Notes under the pieces: generated by a model
Databases searched by the model: none
Told to the model about the DNA's origin: nothing
Seen by the model: the letters and a program-made list of their open reading frames with translations, nothing else
Shown: positions 1-9,326 of the stretch, in pieces
Layout of the letters: each line of letters starts with the position of its first letter
Position numbering within the stretch: position 1 is the first letter of the stretch
Program-made: the position numbers and the translations under genes
Assembly (NCBI RefSeq): GCF_023746535.1
Contig: NZ_CP098747.1
Coordinates: 1,742,364-1,806,363 of the forward strand
Direction of reading: 5' to 3'
DNA length: 64,000 nt
Source: Sneathiella marina
Lineage (GTDB): Bacteria; Pseudomonadota; Alphaproteobacteria; Sneathiellales; Sneathiellaceae

Positions 1-788
1 GTAAGATGGCGATAGCTTTTTGCCATATCCATCTGGCCAATCTGTCCGCGGGCGGCATGTATGCGGGCATCGAACGGCGCATCTGTCCCTTTCGCCGCGT
101 CCAGGGAGAGGCTGCCGGCGAGGGTTGCCGCATCCAGCAATTTTTCCGCTTCGAACAGGCCGGCAAGAGCAAGAGCTGTCGAAACCTGAGTGCCGTTGAG
201 AAGTGCCAATCCCTCTTTCGGTCCAAGTTCGATAGGGGATAAGCCAGCTTTTTCAAGCGCTTCTGTTGCAGCTGTCGGAGTACCATCCACACTAATGTCC
301 CCATATCCAAGGAGAGCCGCACTCATATGGGCGAGGGGGGCTAGGTCGCCGGACGCGCCTACAGATCCTTTTGCAGGAATGCAAGGATACATGTCCTTAT
401 TTAAGACGGCGAGCAGGGTATCAATAATTTCCCTTCTAACGCCGGAAAAGCCACGTGCAAGGCTTGTTGCTTTCATGGCCAGAATAAGCCTAACAATACG
501 GTCCGGCAGATTTGGGCCAACCCCAGTAGAGTGAGACAGCACAAGGTTTCGCTGCAGGTCTTTAAGGTTTTCTGTCGGGATAACTTCCTGAGCCAAGCGG
601 CCAAAGCCGGTGTTGATGCCATAAACCGTTTTATCTTCATCTATGATGCTTTGGATCGTTTCCGCACTCTTGGCAACTCCCGCCCAACAGCCGGGATCAA
701 GTTCCAGAAAGACCGGTCCTTCATAGATGATCCGTAAATGGTCCAGACTTAAATGGCCCGCCTTGATGCTTAACTTAGTTATTGACAT
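1..788 (-). CDS. hutH: Histidine ammonia-lyase HutH (N-terminal part, cut by window edge)
   Basis: First enzyme of histidine breakdown: it deaminates L-histidine to urocanate without an external cofactor. Reading the minus strand from the ATG at 788 gives about 262 codons that stay open to base 1, so the C-terminal half lies outside the window. The Ala-Ser-Gly triad that cyclises to the MIO electrophile is present in GSVGASGDLAPLA (around bases 330-360). An upstream YGINTGFG motif is also typical of the family. The start overlaps the end of hutI by 14 bp, which points to translational coupling in a hutI-hutH operon. Plus-strand open frames across this stretch are shadows of this gene. Confidence 0.95.
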   Translation of the reverse strand, partial: MSITKLSIKAGHLSLDHLRIIYEGPVFLELDPGCWAGVAKSAETIQSIIDEDKTVYGINTGFGRLAQEVIPTENLKDLQRNLVLSHSTGVGPNLPDRIVRLILAMKATSLARGFSGVRREIIDTLLAVLNKDMYPCIPAKGSVGASGDLAPLAHMSAALLGYGDISVDGTPTAATEALEKAGLSPIELGPKEGLALLNGTQVSTALALAGLFEAEKLLDAATLAGSLSLDAAKGTDAPFDARIHAARGQIGQMDMAKSYRHL

Positions 789-2016
789 GATCTTGTCCAA
801 AATATCTTAAAAACAATGGGTTAGTTCCGATTCCTTGTGTCAGTTCTGAAGGGTGCTCGATGTTCCAGATGGCAAGGTCGGCCTGCTTTCCAATTTCAAG
901 CGTACCAATTTCTGACTCCATGCCGAGAGCTGCTGCCGCATGCCGGGTAAAACCAGCCAGAGCCTCTTCCGGCGTTAATCGAAATAAAATGGCGGCCATA
1001 TTCATCATCAATAATGGCGAAGTAGTTGGAGAGGAACCGGGGTTGCAATCGGTGGCGAGGGCCATGGGAACGCCATATTGGCGTAGGAGGTCTATCGGAG
1101 GCTTTTGTGTTTCGCGTAGAAAGTAAAAGGCGCCGGGCAAAATGACGGCCACTGTACCGGCTTTTGCCATAGCCTTAACGCCCTGTTCATCCAGATATTC
1201 AAGATGATCGGCAGAAAGGGCTTTAAAATGCGCTGCCAGCTCAGCTCCTTTTAAATTGCTAAGCTGTTCAGCATGCAGCTTAACGGGTATTTCCAATCTT
1301 GACGCTACTTTGAACAGTTGGCGCACTTGATGTTCTGAAAAAGCTATTTTTTCACAAAAGGCATCTACAGCGTCGACAAGACCAAGCGTGTGGGCGGTTG
1401 GCAACATTTCATGGCAAACCTTGGCCATATATCCATCAGAATCGCCAGCAAACTCTGGCGGTAGGGCATGGGCGCCCAGAAAGGTTTTTTTGACACGGAC
1501 GGCATTGATTTCACCCAGTTGCTTGGCGACTTCAAGCATTTTAATCTCGTTCTCCGTATCCAGACCGTATCCAGATTTTATTTCAACCGTTGTCACACCA
1601 CAGGCCATCATTGCCTCAAGCCGGGGCTGGCTTGACGCGGCGAGTTCTGCCTCGCTTGCAGATCGGGTTTGCGCCACGGTCGACAGGATACCGCCACCTT
1701 TTTTGGCAATTTCCTCGTAAGAAGCGCCCTTCAAGGTCATTTCAAATTCCTGAGAACGATTTCCCGCGTAAACAAGATGTGTATGACAGTCAATTAGGCC
1801 TGGAGTGATCCAGCGGCCTTCCAAATCCGTTACAACGACATTCTTGGCAAGTGCAGTCGATTCTAAATCGTCAAGGTGGCCCATCCAGGAGATTTCCCCC
1901 GCCGTTACCCCTAAGGCAGTGGCGTCATTCATGCCGTATGGAGCTGAACTTGGTGCCATCGTTGCAATCTGAGCATTTGTGAAAAGCTGATCGATTTTAG
2001 CTCCTGCCATTTTCAT
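775..2016 (-). CDS. hutI: Imidazolonepropionase HutI
   Basis: Hydrolyses 4-imidazolone-5-propionate to N-formimidoyl-L-glutamate, the third step of histidine degradation, in the cytoplasm. The 413-residue protein has the usual family length and amidohydrolase fold. The metal-binding His-x-His sits at about residues 78-80 (DCHTHLVYAG). Further expected motifs are KSGYGL, FLGAHALP, LHAEQLS and ATDCNPG. It is the first gene of the leftward hut operon and overlaps hutH by 14 bp. The HutC-type palindrome lies about 20 bp upstream of its start, so repression by HutC with release by urocanate is likely. Confidence 0.97.
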   Translation of the reverse strand: MKMAGAKIDQLFTNAQIATMAPSSAPYGMNDATALGVTAGEISWMGHLDDLESTALAKNVVVTDLEGRWITPGLIDCHTHLVYAGNRSQEFEMTLKGASYEEIAKKGGGILSTVAQTRSASEAELAASSQPRLEAMMACGVTTVEIKSGYGLDTENEIKMLEVAKQLGEINAVRVKKTFLGAHALPPEFAGDSDGYMAKVCHEMLPTAHTLGLVDAVDAFCEKIAFSEHQVRQLFKVASRLEIPVKLHAEQLSNLKGAELAAHFKALSADHLEYLDEQGVKAMAKAGTVAVILPGAFYFLRETQKPPIDLLRQYGVPMALATDCNPGSSPTTSPLLMMNMAAILFRLTPEEALAGFTRHAAAALGMESEIGTLEIGKQADLAIWNIEHPSELTQGIGTNPLFLRYFGQDHVNN

Positions 2017-2035
2017 TTTGCCCTTGAATTAAAAA

Positions 2036-2047
2036 TTGTATATACAA
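2036..2047. promoter_or_regulatory. HutC-type operator between hutI and hutF
   Basis: The perfect 12-bp palindrome TTGTATATACAA fits the TGTA-N2-TACA core known for HutC repressors in Pseudomonas and enterobacteria. It sits in the 54-bp gap between the divergent hutI and hutF starts, so one bound dimer could control both transcripts. hutC itself is encoded downstream of hutF. The assignment rests on motif and position. Confidence 0.8.
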
Positions 2048-2070
2048 ATTATTATGATAGGAATGGGCAG

Positions 2071-3441
2071 ATGATCAAGCATTATTTTTCGAATATTCTG
2101 AGCGGCGATGGATGGCAGCAGGATTTACTGATGACGGTTGATCCATCCGGCAGGATTTCCGCTCTTGCCGAAGGGTCAGCTGCCGATGCGGATTATTCCC
2201 ATTCAGGCTATGCGGTTCCCGGAATGGCTAATGTCCATTCTCACGCTTTTCAGCGCGCCATGGCGGGGCTCGCGGAAGTCAGTGGGGAGCAAGCCGATAG
2301 TTTTTGGAGTTGGCGGAATGTCATGTACTCCTTCCTGGGTGAGATTAATCCGGATCAACTACAGGCAATTGCCAGCCAGCTCTATGTTGAAATGCTGAAA
2401 GCCGGTTTCACTTCCGTAGGAGAATTTCACTATCTGCATAATGACATAAATGGTCAGGCCTTCTCTGACCGGGCTGAAATGAGCAAAAGTATAGTTGCAG
2501 CGGCGCAGGAGACCAGTATCGGGCTCACATTATTGCCTGTATTATATCAGTATAGCGGTTTTGGGGCAGCTGAACCAAAGGCCCAGCAATATCGCTTTAC
2601 TCAAAGCCTGGATCAATTTGTCATGCTAATCGATGAGTTGCAAAAGCGCGCAGGTGTGGTTCCGGGGATGAATGTCGGTGTCGCTCCGCATTCTTTGCGG
2701 GCGGTAGACCCGGAGTCCTTGGCAGAGTTAATGAACAGTATACCCAAAAGCATGCCATGCCATATCCATATTGCGGAGCAAATGCGAGAAGTGACTGATT
2801 GCCAGAACTGGTCTGGCCAGCGGCCTGTCGAATGGCTTTCCAACAATGTCGAATTATCAAATAGATGGTGCCTCATTCACGCGACACATGTACTTGCAGA
2901 AGAGGTTGCGTCGGTTGCGCAATCAGGTGCAGTCGTCGGGCTATGTCCGATCACGGAGGCGAATCTGGGTGACGGCATTTTTCCAGCAGGCGACTTTATG
3001 AACAGAGGGGGGAAAATAGCCCTTGGCTCGGACAGCAATATCCTGGTTTCGCTCGCTGAAGAATGTCGATTGCTGGAATATGGACAACGATTAACTCTCC
3101 AATCGAGAAATATACTCGGCAGTATGAATACTTCGACGGGGGAACAGATATTTACACAAGCTGTCTCTGGTGGACATCAAGCGCTCGGCCGGCCGGGTAA
3201 CGCAGGACTGGAAATTGGCGGGCGGGGGAGTTTTGCAATTCTAGACCCGAAGCATCCGGCAATTATCGGTAAACCGACCCGTGCCATTATCGATAGTTGG
3301 TTGTTCGCAGGCGACAATTCTGTGGTAAAAGATGTGGCCATCGATGGCAAGTTGGTGGTAGTGGACGGTCATCACTCGGCGGAAGAGGCAATCCTGAATC
3401 GTTTTGGTACTGTCATGGCTGAGTTGGTGGCCAGTTTATAG
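2071..3441 (+). CDS. hutF: Formimidoylglutamate deiminase HutF
   Basis: Converts N-formimidoyl-L-glutamate to N-formyl-L-glutamate and ammonia, the branch used by organisms with the five-step histidine pathway instead of HutG formimidoylglutamase. The 456-residue amidohydrolase-superfamily protein carries the metal-binding NVHSHAFQRAM motif (His 56 and 58). It also has the SFWSWRNVMY segment typical of HutF, a later HIAEQ motif and GSDSNI with a metal-binding Asp. It is transcribed divergently from hutI with the HutC palindrome between them and is followed 32 bp later by hutC. The N-formylglutamate deformylase and hutU are not in the window. Confidence 0.95.
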   Translation: MIKHYFSNILSGDGWQQDLLMTVDPSGRISALAEGSAADADYSHSGYAVPGMANVHSHAFQRAMAGLAEVSGEQADSFWSWRNVMYSFLGEINPDQLQAIASQLYVEMLKAGFTSVGEFHYLHNDINGQAFSDRAEMSKSIVAAAQETSIGLTLLPVLYQYSGFGAAEPKAQQYRFTQSLDQFVMLIDELQKRAGVVPGMNVGVAPHSLRAVDPESLAELMNSIPKSMPCHIHIAEQMREVTDCQNWSGQRPVEWLSNNVELSNRWCLIHATHVLAEEVASVAQSGAVVGLCPITEANLGDGIFPAGDFMNRGGKIALGSDSNILVSLAEECRLLEYGQRLTLQSRNILGSMNTSTGEQIFTQAVSGGHQALGRPGNAGLEIGGRGSFAILDPKHPAIIGKPTRAIIDSWLFAGDNSVVKDVAIDGKLVVVDGHHSAEEAILNRFGTVMAELVASL

Positions 3442-3473
3442 AATTTCTGTGTAAATGGAGTAGTGACCTCAGT

Positions 3474-4214
3474 ATGAATATCGCAACGCAATTAGATGTC
3501 AAAAAATCTGAGCCTTTATATATTCAGATCAAGCGGCTGATTGTTGAGAAAATTCAGTCGGGAGCCTGGAAAGCCGGCGATAAAATACCGACAGAGCATG
3601 CATTGGTAAGGGATCTTGATGCATCGCGGATGACTGTTAATCGTGCACTTCGGGAGCTGACACAAGACGGTGTATTGGCGCGGCGGCAAGGCTCGGGCAC
3701 ATTTGTTGCGCCGGCAAAACTTGAAACCGGTTTGTTGGAAATAAAGAATATTGCCGACGAAATCATTTCCCGTGGCAACACACACAGCTCCGAGATACTG
3801 GCACTGGAAACCGTAATTGCGCCAGATGACATTTCAATTGTCATGAGCGGTGCTGCCGGGAATTCTTTTTTCCATTGTGTCCTGCTTCATCGTGAGAACA
3901 ATGAACCGGTTCAACTGGAGGATCGGTATGTAAATCCCGCGCAAGTACCGAATTTCCTGCAGCAGGATTTTGGATCTGAAACACCCAGTGGGTTTTTAAT
4001 CCGGACAGTTCCGTATAGTCGGGCTGATCACCGGATCAGCGCCGAAATCCCGACAGAAGAGCAAAAATCCTTGTTGAGTTTGCGCGAAGGCGAACCAGTC
4101 CTGACGCTAGAACGACATACCTATGCTGGCGACGATGTGATCACCACGGTCCGTCTCTATCATCCGGGAAGCCGGTTCGCATTTGGTGGCGCATTTACCC
4201 CGGATCGACGCTAG
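3474..4214 (+). CDS. hutC: Histidine utilisation repressor HutC (GntR family)
   Basis: DNA-binding repressor of the hut genes that responds to urocanate. The 246-residue protein has an N-terminal winged helix (about residues 10-75, PLYIQIKRLI to RRQGSGTFV), followed by a UTRA ligand-binding domain ending in TTVRLYHPGSR. Length and architecture match HutC. It lies in the hutF transcript, consistent with self-control from the upstream palindrome. Its TAG stop overlaps that of the convergent mttB-like gene within a shared CTAG. Confidence 0.93.
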   Translation: MNIATQLDVKKSEPLYIQIKRLIVEKIQSGAWKAGDKIPTEHALVRDLDASRMTVNRALRELTQDGVLARRQGSGTFVAPAKLETGLLEIKNIADEIISRGNTHSSEILALETVIAPDDISIVMSGAAGNSFFHCVLLHRENNEPVQLEDRYVNPAQVPNFLQQDFGSETPSGFLIRTVPYSRADHRISAEIPTEEQKSLLSLREGEPVLTLERHTYAGDDVITTVRLYHPGSRFAFGGAFTPDRR

Positions 4215-5749
4215 ACGTTCGAATCCGGGAATTCATTTTTCCGCTTCGTCATAAAGGCTTGCAGCGATTCATCGATTCCGGGGTCCAGGGCGGGTGCCTG
4301 ATAGTCGTTTAGCATTTGTTTCCAGATCTCGTTGGCGCGGGTTGCCGCATCCTTGCTTCCATCACTTTGCCATTGTTCGACGGAATTATTATCCGCGATG
4401 CGTGACCGGTAAAAAGCGTCCTCAAAATTGGCTTGTGTATGGGCACAGCCCAGGAAATGGCCGCCCGGGCCAACTTCACGAACGGCATCCATAGCCTGTC
4501 CATTTTCGCTGACATCAATACCCCGCGCCATGACTTCCATCATGGCGCATTGATCGATATCCATGACAAATTTTTCGTAAGACGAACATAATCCGCCTTC
4601 CAGCCAGCCGGCAGAATGCAACGCAAAATTCACACCTGACATAAGAGTCATAAGGAGTGTCTGCGCGCTTTCATAGGCTGCCTGAGCATCCGGCAATTTG
4701 GATGCAGTAAAGGATCCACCAGACCGGAAAGGTAAATTTAGTCGACGTGCGAGCTGGGCAGCACCGTTCAATACCAGGGAACTTTCAGGCGTTCCAAATG
4801 TTGGTGCACCGGACTGCATGGAGATAGAACTTACAAAAGTACCGAATAAAACAGGTGTACCGGGCTTGATTATTTGCGTGAGAGCCGTTCCGGCTAGAGC
4901 TTCAGCCAGCAACTGTGACAGGGTTCCGGCCGGGGAAACAGGGCTCATTGCGCCAGAGAGGATAAAAGGCGAGACAACGCAAGCCTGATTGTTGGCCGCG
5001 TAGGTTCTAAGGGCACCCAGCATTGTCGCATCGAAAGTCATTGGTGAATTTGCATTGATCAGGTTTAGCATGACACAATTATTCTGGACAAAATCCTCAC
5101 CGAAAACCAGAGATGCCATATCGACACTATCTTGCGCCCGTTCAGGGGCTGTAACCGATCCCATAAATGGCTTGTCAGAATATTTGATATGGCTATAGAC
5201 CATATCGAAGTGCCGTTTGTTAACAGGTAAATCCACAGGTTCGCAAACCGTACCGCCGGAATGATGCATAGCGGGCGCCATATAGGCGAGTTTTACGAAA
5301 TTTTCAAAATCTTCAATGGTGCCATACCGCCGACCTTTATCCATATCATGTACAAAGGGAGGACCATAAACTGGTACAAAAACAGTGTTGTTTCCGCCAA
5401 TTTGAACGTTTCGGGCCGGGTTCCTTGCATATTGGGTAAATTCTGAAGGGGCTGTCTTTAACAGCTCGCGGCATAAACCCTTTGGAAAATGGACACGTTC
5501 CCCTTGGACATCTGCACCGGCATCTCTCCAAAGTTGCAGAGATTCCGGATCATCTCGAAAATCGATTCCTATTTCTTCGAGAATGGTATCGGCGTTGGAT
5601 TCAATGATCTCCAGTGCTTCATCACTGGTTAAATTGGAGACCGGAATATTTCTTTTGATATAGGGAATCGTATTCCCAGATTTATTCTGACGCGCTTCCT
5701 TGCGCGCTTCGCGACCACGGCGTCCACCACGGGATCTCGGCTCACTCAT
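4211..5749 (-). CDS. MttB-superfamily (non-pyrrolysine) corrinoid methyltransferase, copy 1
   Basis: Predicted to move a methyl group from a quaternary amine to the cob(I)alamin of a partner corrinoid protein. Non-pyrrolysine members with known substrates include MtgB (glycine betaine), MtpB (proline betaine) and MtcB (carnitine). The substrate here cannot be read from sequence. The 512-residue protein spans the whole TIM-barrel family and has no in-frame UAG, so no pyrrolysine is used. The first 25 residues are arginine-rich (RSRGGRRGREARKEAR), outside the barrel. It is divergent from the DMGDH-like gene at 6032 and next to the corrinoid protein, methyl-THF transferase and RACo genes. A second copy lies at 49194. 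Confidence 0.9.
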   Translation of the reverse strand: MSEPRSRGGRRGREARKEARQNKSGNTIPYIKRNIPVSNLTSDEALEIIESNADTILEEIGIDFRDDPESLQLWRDAGADVQGERVHFPKGLCRELLKTAPSEFTQYARNPARNVQIGGNNTVFVPVYGPPFVHDMDKGRRYGTIEDFENFVKLAYMAPAMHHSGGTVCEPVDLPVNKRHFDMVYSHIKYSDKPFMGSVTAPERAQDSVDMASLVFGEDFVQNNCVMLNLINANSPMTFDATMLGALRTYAANNQACVVSPFILSGAMSPVSPAGTLSQLLAEALAGTALTQIIKPGTPVLFGTFVSSISMQSGAPTFGTPESSLVLNGAAQLARRLNLPFRSGGSFTASKLPDAQAAYESAQTLLMTLMSGVNFALHSAGWLEGGLCSSYEKFVMDIDQCAMMEVMARGIDVSENGQAMDAVREVGPGGHFLGCAHTQANFEDAFYRSRIADNNSVEQWQSDGSKDAATRANEIWKQMLNDYQAPALDPGIDESLQAFMTKRKNEFPDSNV

Positions 5750-6031
5750 AATTTATCTCCAGCTTTCATGAGGTAACAGATAACAAACTGTCTTTGATAT
5801 TATTAAAAACAATTCTTGGGCGGAGACTAGCGCAATGGCGTCTTTTTCCGCTGATTGTCTGGCGATTATAGAACAATTTTGACGGGAGGCGGATAGTGGG
5901 AATTGACATGGCGGGAAAGGAACAGCGAGCGTCGCAGCGTCGTTAGCAGGAAACGGCTGCAATCGTCACGGTATTTTCAGAATGAATGAAGCAGAGCAAC
6001 CGGCGTTGGTAAACGCTTAAGGGACAGAACA

Positions 6032-8470
6032 ATGAAATCACATGCACGGGTCGTTGTCATTGGCGGAGGCGTCGTCGGCGTCAGTACACTTTACCATCTG
6101 ACAAAAAAAGGATGGAGCGACGTTGTTCTTTTGGAGCGTACCGAGCTTACAGCGGGATCCACGTGGCATGCCGCAGGCTTGCTGCCGCTCTTTAATATGA
6201 GCTATGCGGTTGGTAAAATCCATAAATACAGTGTTGATTTGTACAAGCAACTGGAAGCCGAGACCGGTCAAAATGTTAGTTTTCATGTAACCGGTAATTT
6301 ACGCCTTGCGACGAATAAAGAACGCATGGACGAATATATGAAATATTGCGGAACTGCGAATACAATTGGCGTTCCTTATGAAATCATCACCCCGCAACAG
6401 GTCAAGGAGCTTTGGCCCTTAAGTGAAACGGACGGACTGGTTGGCGCCCTTTATCATCCGGACGACGGGCATATTGCGCCGGTTGACGTCACTAACGCTA
6501 TGGCAATCGGAGCGAGAAACGGCGGCGCCGAAATTTATCGGCAAACTGAAGTCCTGTCCATCGAACAACAACGAAATGGTGAATGGCTGATCAGAACCAG
6601 CAAGGGCGATATCACAGCGGAGCATGTTGTGAGCTGTACAGGCAATTATGCACGCCAGACGTTATCCATGGTTGGACTTGATATTCCGGTAATTCCGGTT
6701 GAACACCAATATATTGTCACCGATGAAGTTCCCGAACTGGTCGAACGGAAGAAACAAGGTCTTCCGGAAATGGCCGTTCTTCGGGAAAGCGATGCGTCCT
6801 ATTATCTTCGCGAAGAACGTCAGGGATATATTCTTGGCCCGTACGAAAAAGGGGCGCCTGCCTGTTTTGTTGACGGTGTGCCCGATACCTTTGGCCAGGA
6901 CCTGTTTCCAGGAGATCTGGAACGTTTAATGCCGCATGTCGAAGCCGCAATTGCGCGTGTCCCCACATTTGCCGACGCGGGGATCAAGGATATCGTCAAT
7001 GGCCCAATTGCGTATACGCCAGATGGAAGCCCGATGATTGGTCCCGCATGGGGACTGAAGAACTTCTGGATGAATGAAGGCCATAGTTTTGGCGTGACTG
7101 CGGCGGGTGGTTCCGGATGGCAATTGGCGGAATGGATAACCGAAGGCGAGCCGGGAATTGACATGATGGATGTTGATCCACGCCGTTTTGGTGCCTATGC
7201 AACGAAACCCTACACAAAGATTAAGAATGAAGAATGCTACGAGCATGTCTTTGTGATCCATTATCCGGATGAAGAACGCGGCGCTGGGCGTCCGTTGAAA
7301 ATGAGCCCATGCCACGACCGTATGGCCGCACGCGGTGCCGTCTTCGGTCAGCGTTATGGCTGGGAACGCCCAAACTGGTTTGCACCGGAAGGTGTAGAAC
7401 CCAAAGACGTCTGGAGTTTTCGGCGCACAAACTACTTCGAGCATGTCGGAAATGAAGTCAAAAATATGAGGGAAAACGCCGGCCTCATAGATATAACAAG
7501 CTTTTCCAAATTTCAGGTAAGCGGGCCAGGCGCAGAAGCCTATCTCGATCGACTTGTATGCCGGAAATTACCGAAAGGGATCGGTCGGATTAATCTTAGT
7601 CATGCGCTGAATAAAAATGGTGGGGTTCGTTCCGAATTTACAATCATGCGCGATGGGCCGGAGGAATTCTATCTGGTCAGCTCCGGCGCGGCAGAACGGT
7701 TTGATCATGACTATCTATTCAAAAACTTGCCGGATGACGGTTCGGTTCGGTTGGACAATGTAACGACGGCACATGGTGTCTTGGTCTTGGCCGGTCCGCG
7801 AGCACGGGACATATTATCAAAAATAACAGATGCTGATTTGTCCAATGACGGTTTTAAATGGTTGACTGGTCAGCATATTACAGTTGGTTTGGCGCCGTGC
7901 CGGGCGTTACGGGTCAATTTTGTCGGCGACCTGGGGTGGGAACTGCATCATCCGATCGAATATCAAAACCATATTTACGACGCAATCGTCGCAGCTGGAG
8001 AAGAGTTCGGGCTGTCAATGTGCGGAATGCGGGCAATGGATAGCCTGAGGATGGAGAAAAACTACCGGATGTGGGGGCAGGACCTGACCAGCGAATACAC
8101 GGTTTTCGAAGCTGGCCTGGAAAAATTTGTTCACATGGACAAAGGGGATTTCGTTGGCCGTGATGCCTTGATCGCGCAGAAGGAGGCCGGTGTTCCGCAA
8201 TCATTTGTCTGCCTTGACGTGTTGGGAATAAAAGATGCGGATCCGATGGGAAATGAGCCGTTATATGATCTTGACGGAAATATTGTTGGCCGGGCAACTG
8301 CCGGTGCATATGGGCACTGGGTTGGAAAGAGCTTGGCCCAAGGCTATATAAAAGCAGGGCTAGAGACAATTGGGACGGAGCTGGAAATCGAGATCCTCGG
8401 GGAAAGATACAAAACAGTGGTGATAGAAGAATCTGTTTTTGATCCTGAAAATACTCGCCTTAGATCCTGA
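6032..8470 (+). CDS. Dimethylglycine/sarcosine dehydrogenase-like FAD + GcvT protein, copy 1
   Basis: Predicted to oxidise an N-methyl group of a dimethyl- or monomethyl-amine and pass the C1 unit to THF as methylene-THF. The 812-residue protein has an N-terminal Rossmann motif (GGGVVG, residues 11-16). GSTWHAAG follows, whose His 46 matches the histidine that carries covalent FAD in mammalian DMGDH. The FAD oxidoreductase domain runs to about residue 390, then a short central domain, then GcvT aminomethyltransferase N- and C-domains (about 430-800). It starts the rightward corrinoid gene set. Because mttB copy 1 is divergent across 282 bp, the pair probably acts on successive methyls of one compound. 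The exact substrate is unknown. Confidence 0.88.
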   Translation: MKSHARVVVIGGGVVGVSTLYHLTKKGWSDVVLLERTELTAGSTWHAAGLLPLFNMSYAVGKIHKYSVDLYKQLEAETGQNVSFHVTGNLRLATNKERMDEYMKYCGTANTIGVPYEIITPQQVKELWPLSETDGLVGALYHPDDGHIAPVDVTNAMAIGARNGGAEIYRQTEVLSIEQQRNGEWLIRTSKGDITAEHVVSCTGNYARQTLSMVGLDIPVIPVEHQYIVTDEVPELVERKKQGLPEMAVLRESDASYYLREERQGYILGPYEKGAPACFVDGVPDTFGQDLFPGDLERLMPHVEAAIARVPTFADAGIKDIVNGPIAYTPDGSPMIGPAWGLKNFWMNEGHSFGVTAAGGSGWQLAEWITEGEPGIDMMDVDPRRFGAYATKPYTKIKNEECYEHVFVIHYPDEERGAGRPLKMSPCHDRMAARGAVFGQRYGWERPNWFAPEGVEPKDVWSFRRTNYFEHVGNEVKNMRENAGLIDITSFSKFQVSGPGAEAYLDRLVCRKLPKGIGRINLSHALNKNGGVRSEFTIMRDGPEEFYLVSSGAAERFDHDYLFKNLPDDGSVRLDNVTTAHGVLVLAGPRARDILSKITDADLSNDGFKWLTGQHITVGLAPCRALRVNFVGDLGWELHHPIEYQNHIYDAIVAAGEEFGLSMCGMRAMDSLRMEKNYRMWGQDLTSEYTVFEAGLEKFVHMDKGDFVGRDALIAQKEAGVPQSFVCLDVLGIKDADPMGNEPLYDLDGNIVGRATAGAYGHWVGKSLAQGYIKAGLETIGTELEIEILGERYKTVVIEESVFDPENTRLRS

Positions 8471-8612
8471 AATTGAACAGAAACCAGTGTTTTTGGAAGT
8501 GCGTGTCGCTGAAAAATTATTCGATGTCTGAGGCAGGATAGTTTTTTAGCACATGTTGCCTGAATATTTTGAAAAGAAACCGGTAATTTGACCAACTCTG
8601 TGGAGCCATAAA

Positions 8613-9299
8613 ATGGACGAAGAAGAAATTGATCTCTCTGCGTTAGATGATTCTGAGCTTGTTGAGCAGATGCATGATGATCTCTATGACGGTTTGGCCG
8701 ACGAGATTTGTGAAGGCGTCAATATTCTTCTGGGGCGGGGTTGGGAACCCTATAGAGTACTGACAGAAGCTCTGGTTGAAGGCATGCGGATTGTCGGTAT
8801 TGATTTTCGTGACGGAATCTTATTCGTGCCGGAAGTACTTTTGGCGGCAAATTCCATGAAGTCTGGAATGGCTATCCTGAAGCCCTTGCTCGCAGAAACA
8901 GGGGCGCCGAAGGCGGGAAAAATGGTTATCGGCACCGTGAAAGGTGATATTCACGATATTGGTAAGAATCTCGTCATCATGATGATGGAGGGAGCCGGAT
9001 TTGAAGTAATCGACTTGGGAATTAACAATCCGGTCGAAAACTATATTGCCGCTTTGGAAGAGCATGAGCCAGATATTATAGGGATGTCCGCGCTTCTCAC
9101 GACAACCATGCCCTATATGAAAGTTGTCATAGATACCATGAAAGAGAAGGGCATTCGCGATGACTTCATTGTTATGGTTGGCGGAGCTCCGCTCAATGAA
9201 GAATTTGCTGATAGCGTCGGTGCCGATGCGTATGGCCGGGATGCCGCGATGACCGTTGAAATTGCCCAGCGGATGGTCGCAGAGCGTCGGGCGGCCTGA
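8613..9299 (+). CDS. Cobalamin-binding corrinoid methyl-carrier protein (MtgC/MttC-like)
   Basis: Shuttles methyl groups between the MttB-type enzyme and the methyl-THF transferase on a bound corrinoid. The 228-residue protein has an N-terminal helical cap domain (about residues 10-95). The Rossmann-like B12 domain contains DIHDIG at 112-117, where His 114 should be the lower cobalt ligand, and a later GGAPL motif. Size and order match MtgC, MttC and MtbC. It is the only free-standing corrinoid carrier seen in the window, so it may serve both MttB copies. The next gene starts 27 bp downstream. Confidence 0.95.
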   Translation: MDEEEIDLSALDDSELVEQMHDDLYDGLADEICEGVNILLGRGWEPYRVLTEALVEGMRIVGIDFRDGILFVPEVLLAANSMKSGMAILKPLLAETGAPKAGKMVIGTVKGDIHDIGKNLVIMMMEGAGFEVIDLGINNPVENYIAALEEHEPDIIGMSALLTTTMPYMKVVIDTMKEKGIRDDFIVMVGGAPLNEEFADSVGADAYGRDAAMTVEIAQRMVAERRAA

Positions 9300-9326
9300 C
9301 AAAAAAAATCAGGGAAAGGCTGTGAT

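Noticed and set aside
6-737. Plus-strand open frames at the left edge
   Set aside because: The minus strand here encodes HutH with its MIO motif, open to the edge; the plus-strand frames show no family features and are antisense shadows.
4211-5749. Possible pyrrolysine (UAG) use in MttB copy 1, whose stop codon is TAG
   Set aside because: The 512-residue protein already spans the full family and has no internal UAG. Reading past the TAG meets TGA after 16 codons, and no pylTSBCD genes are present. This is a non-pyrrolysine homolog.
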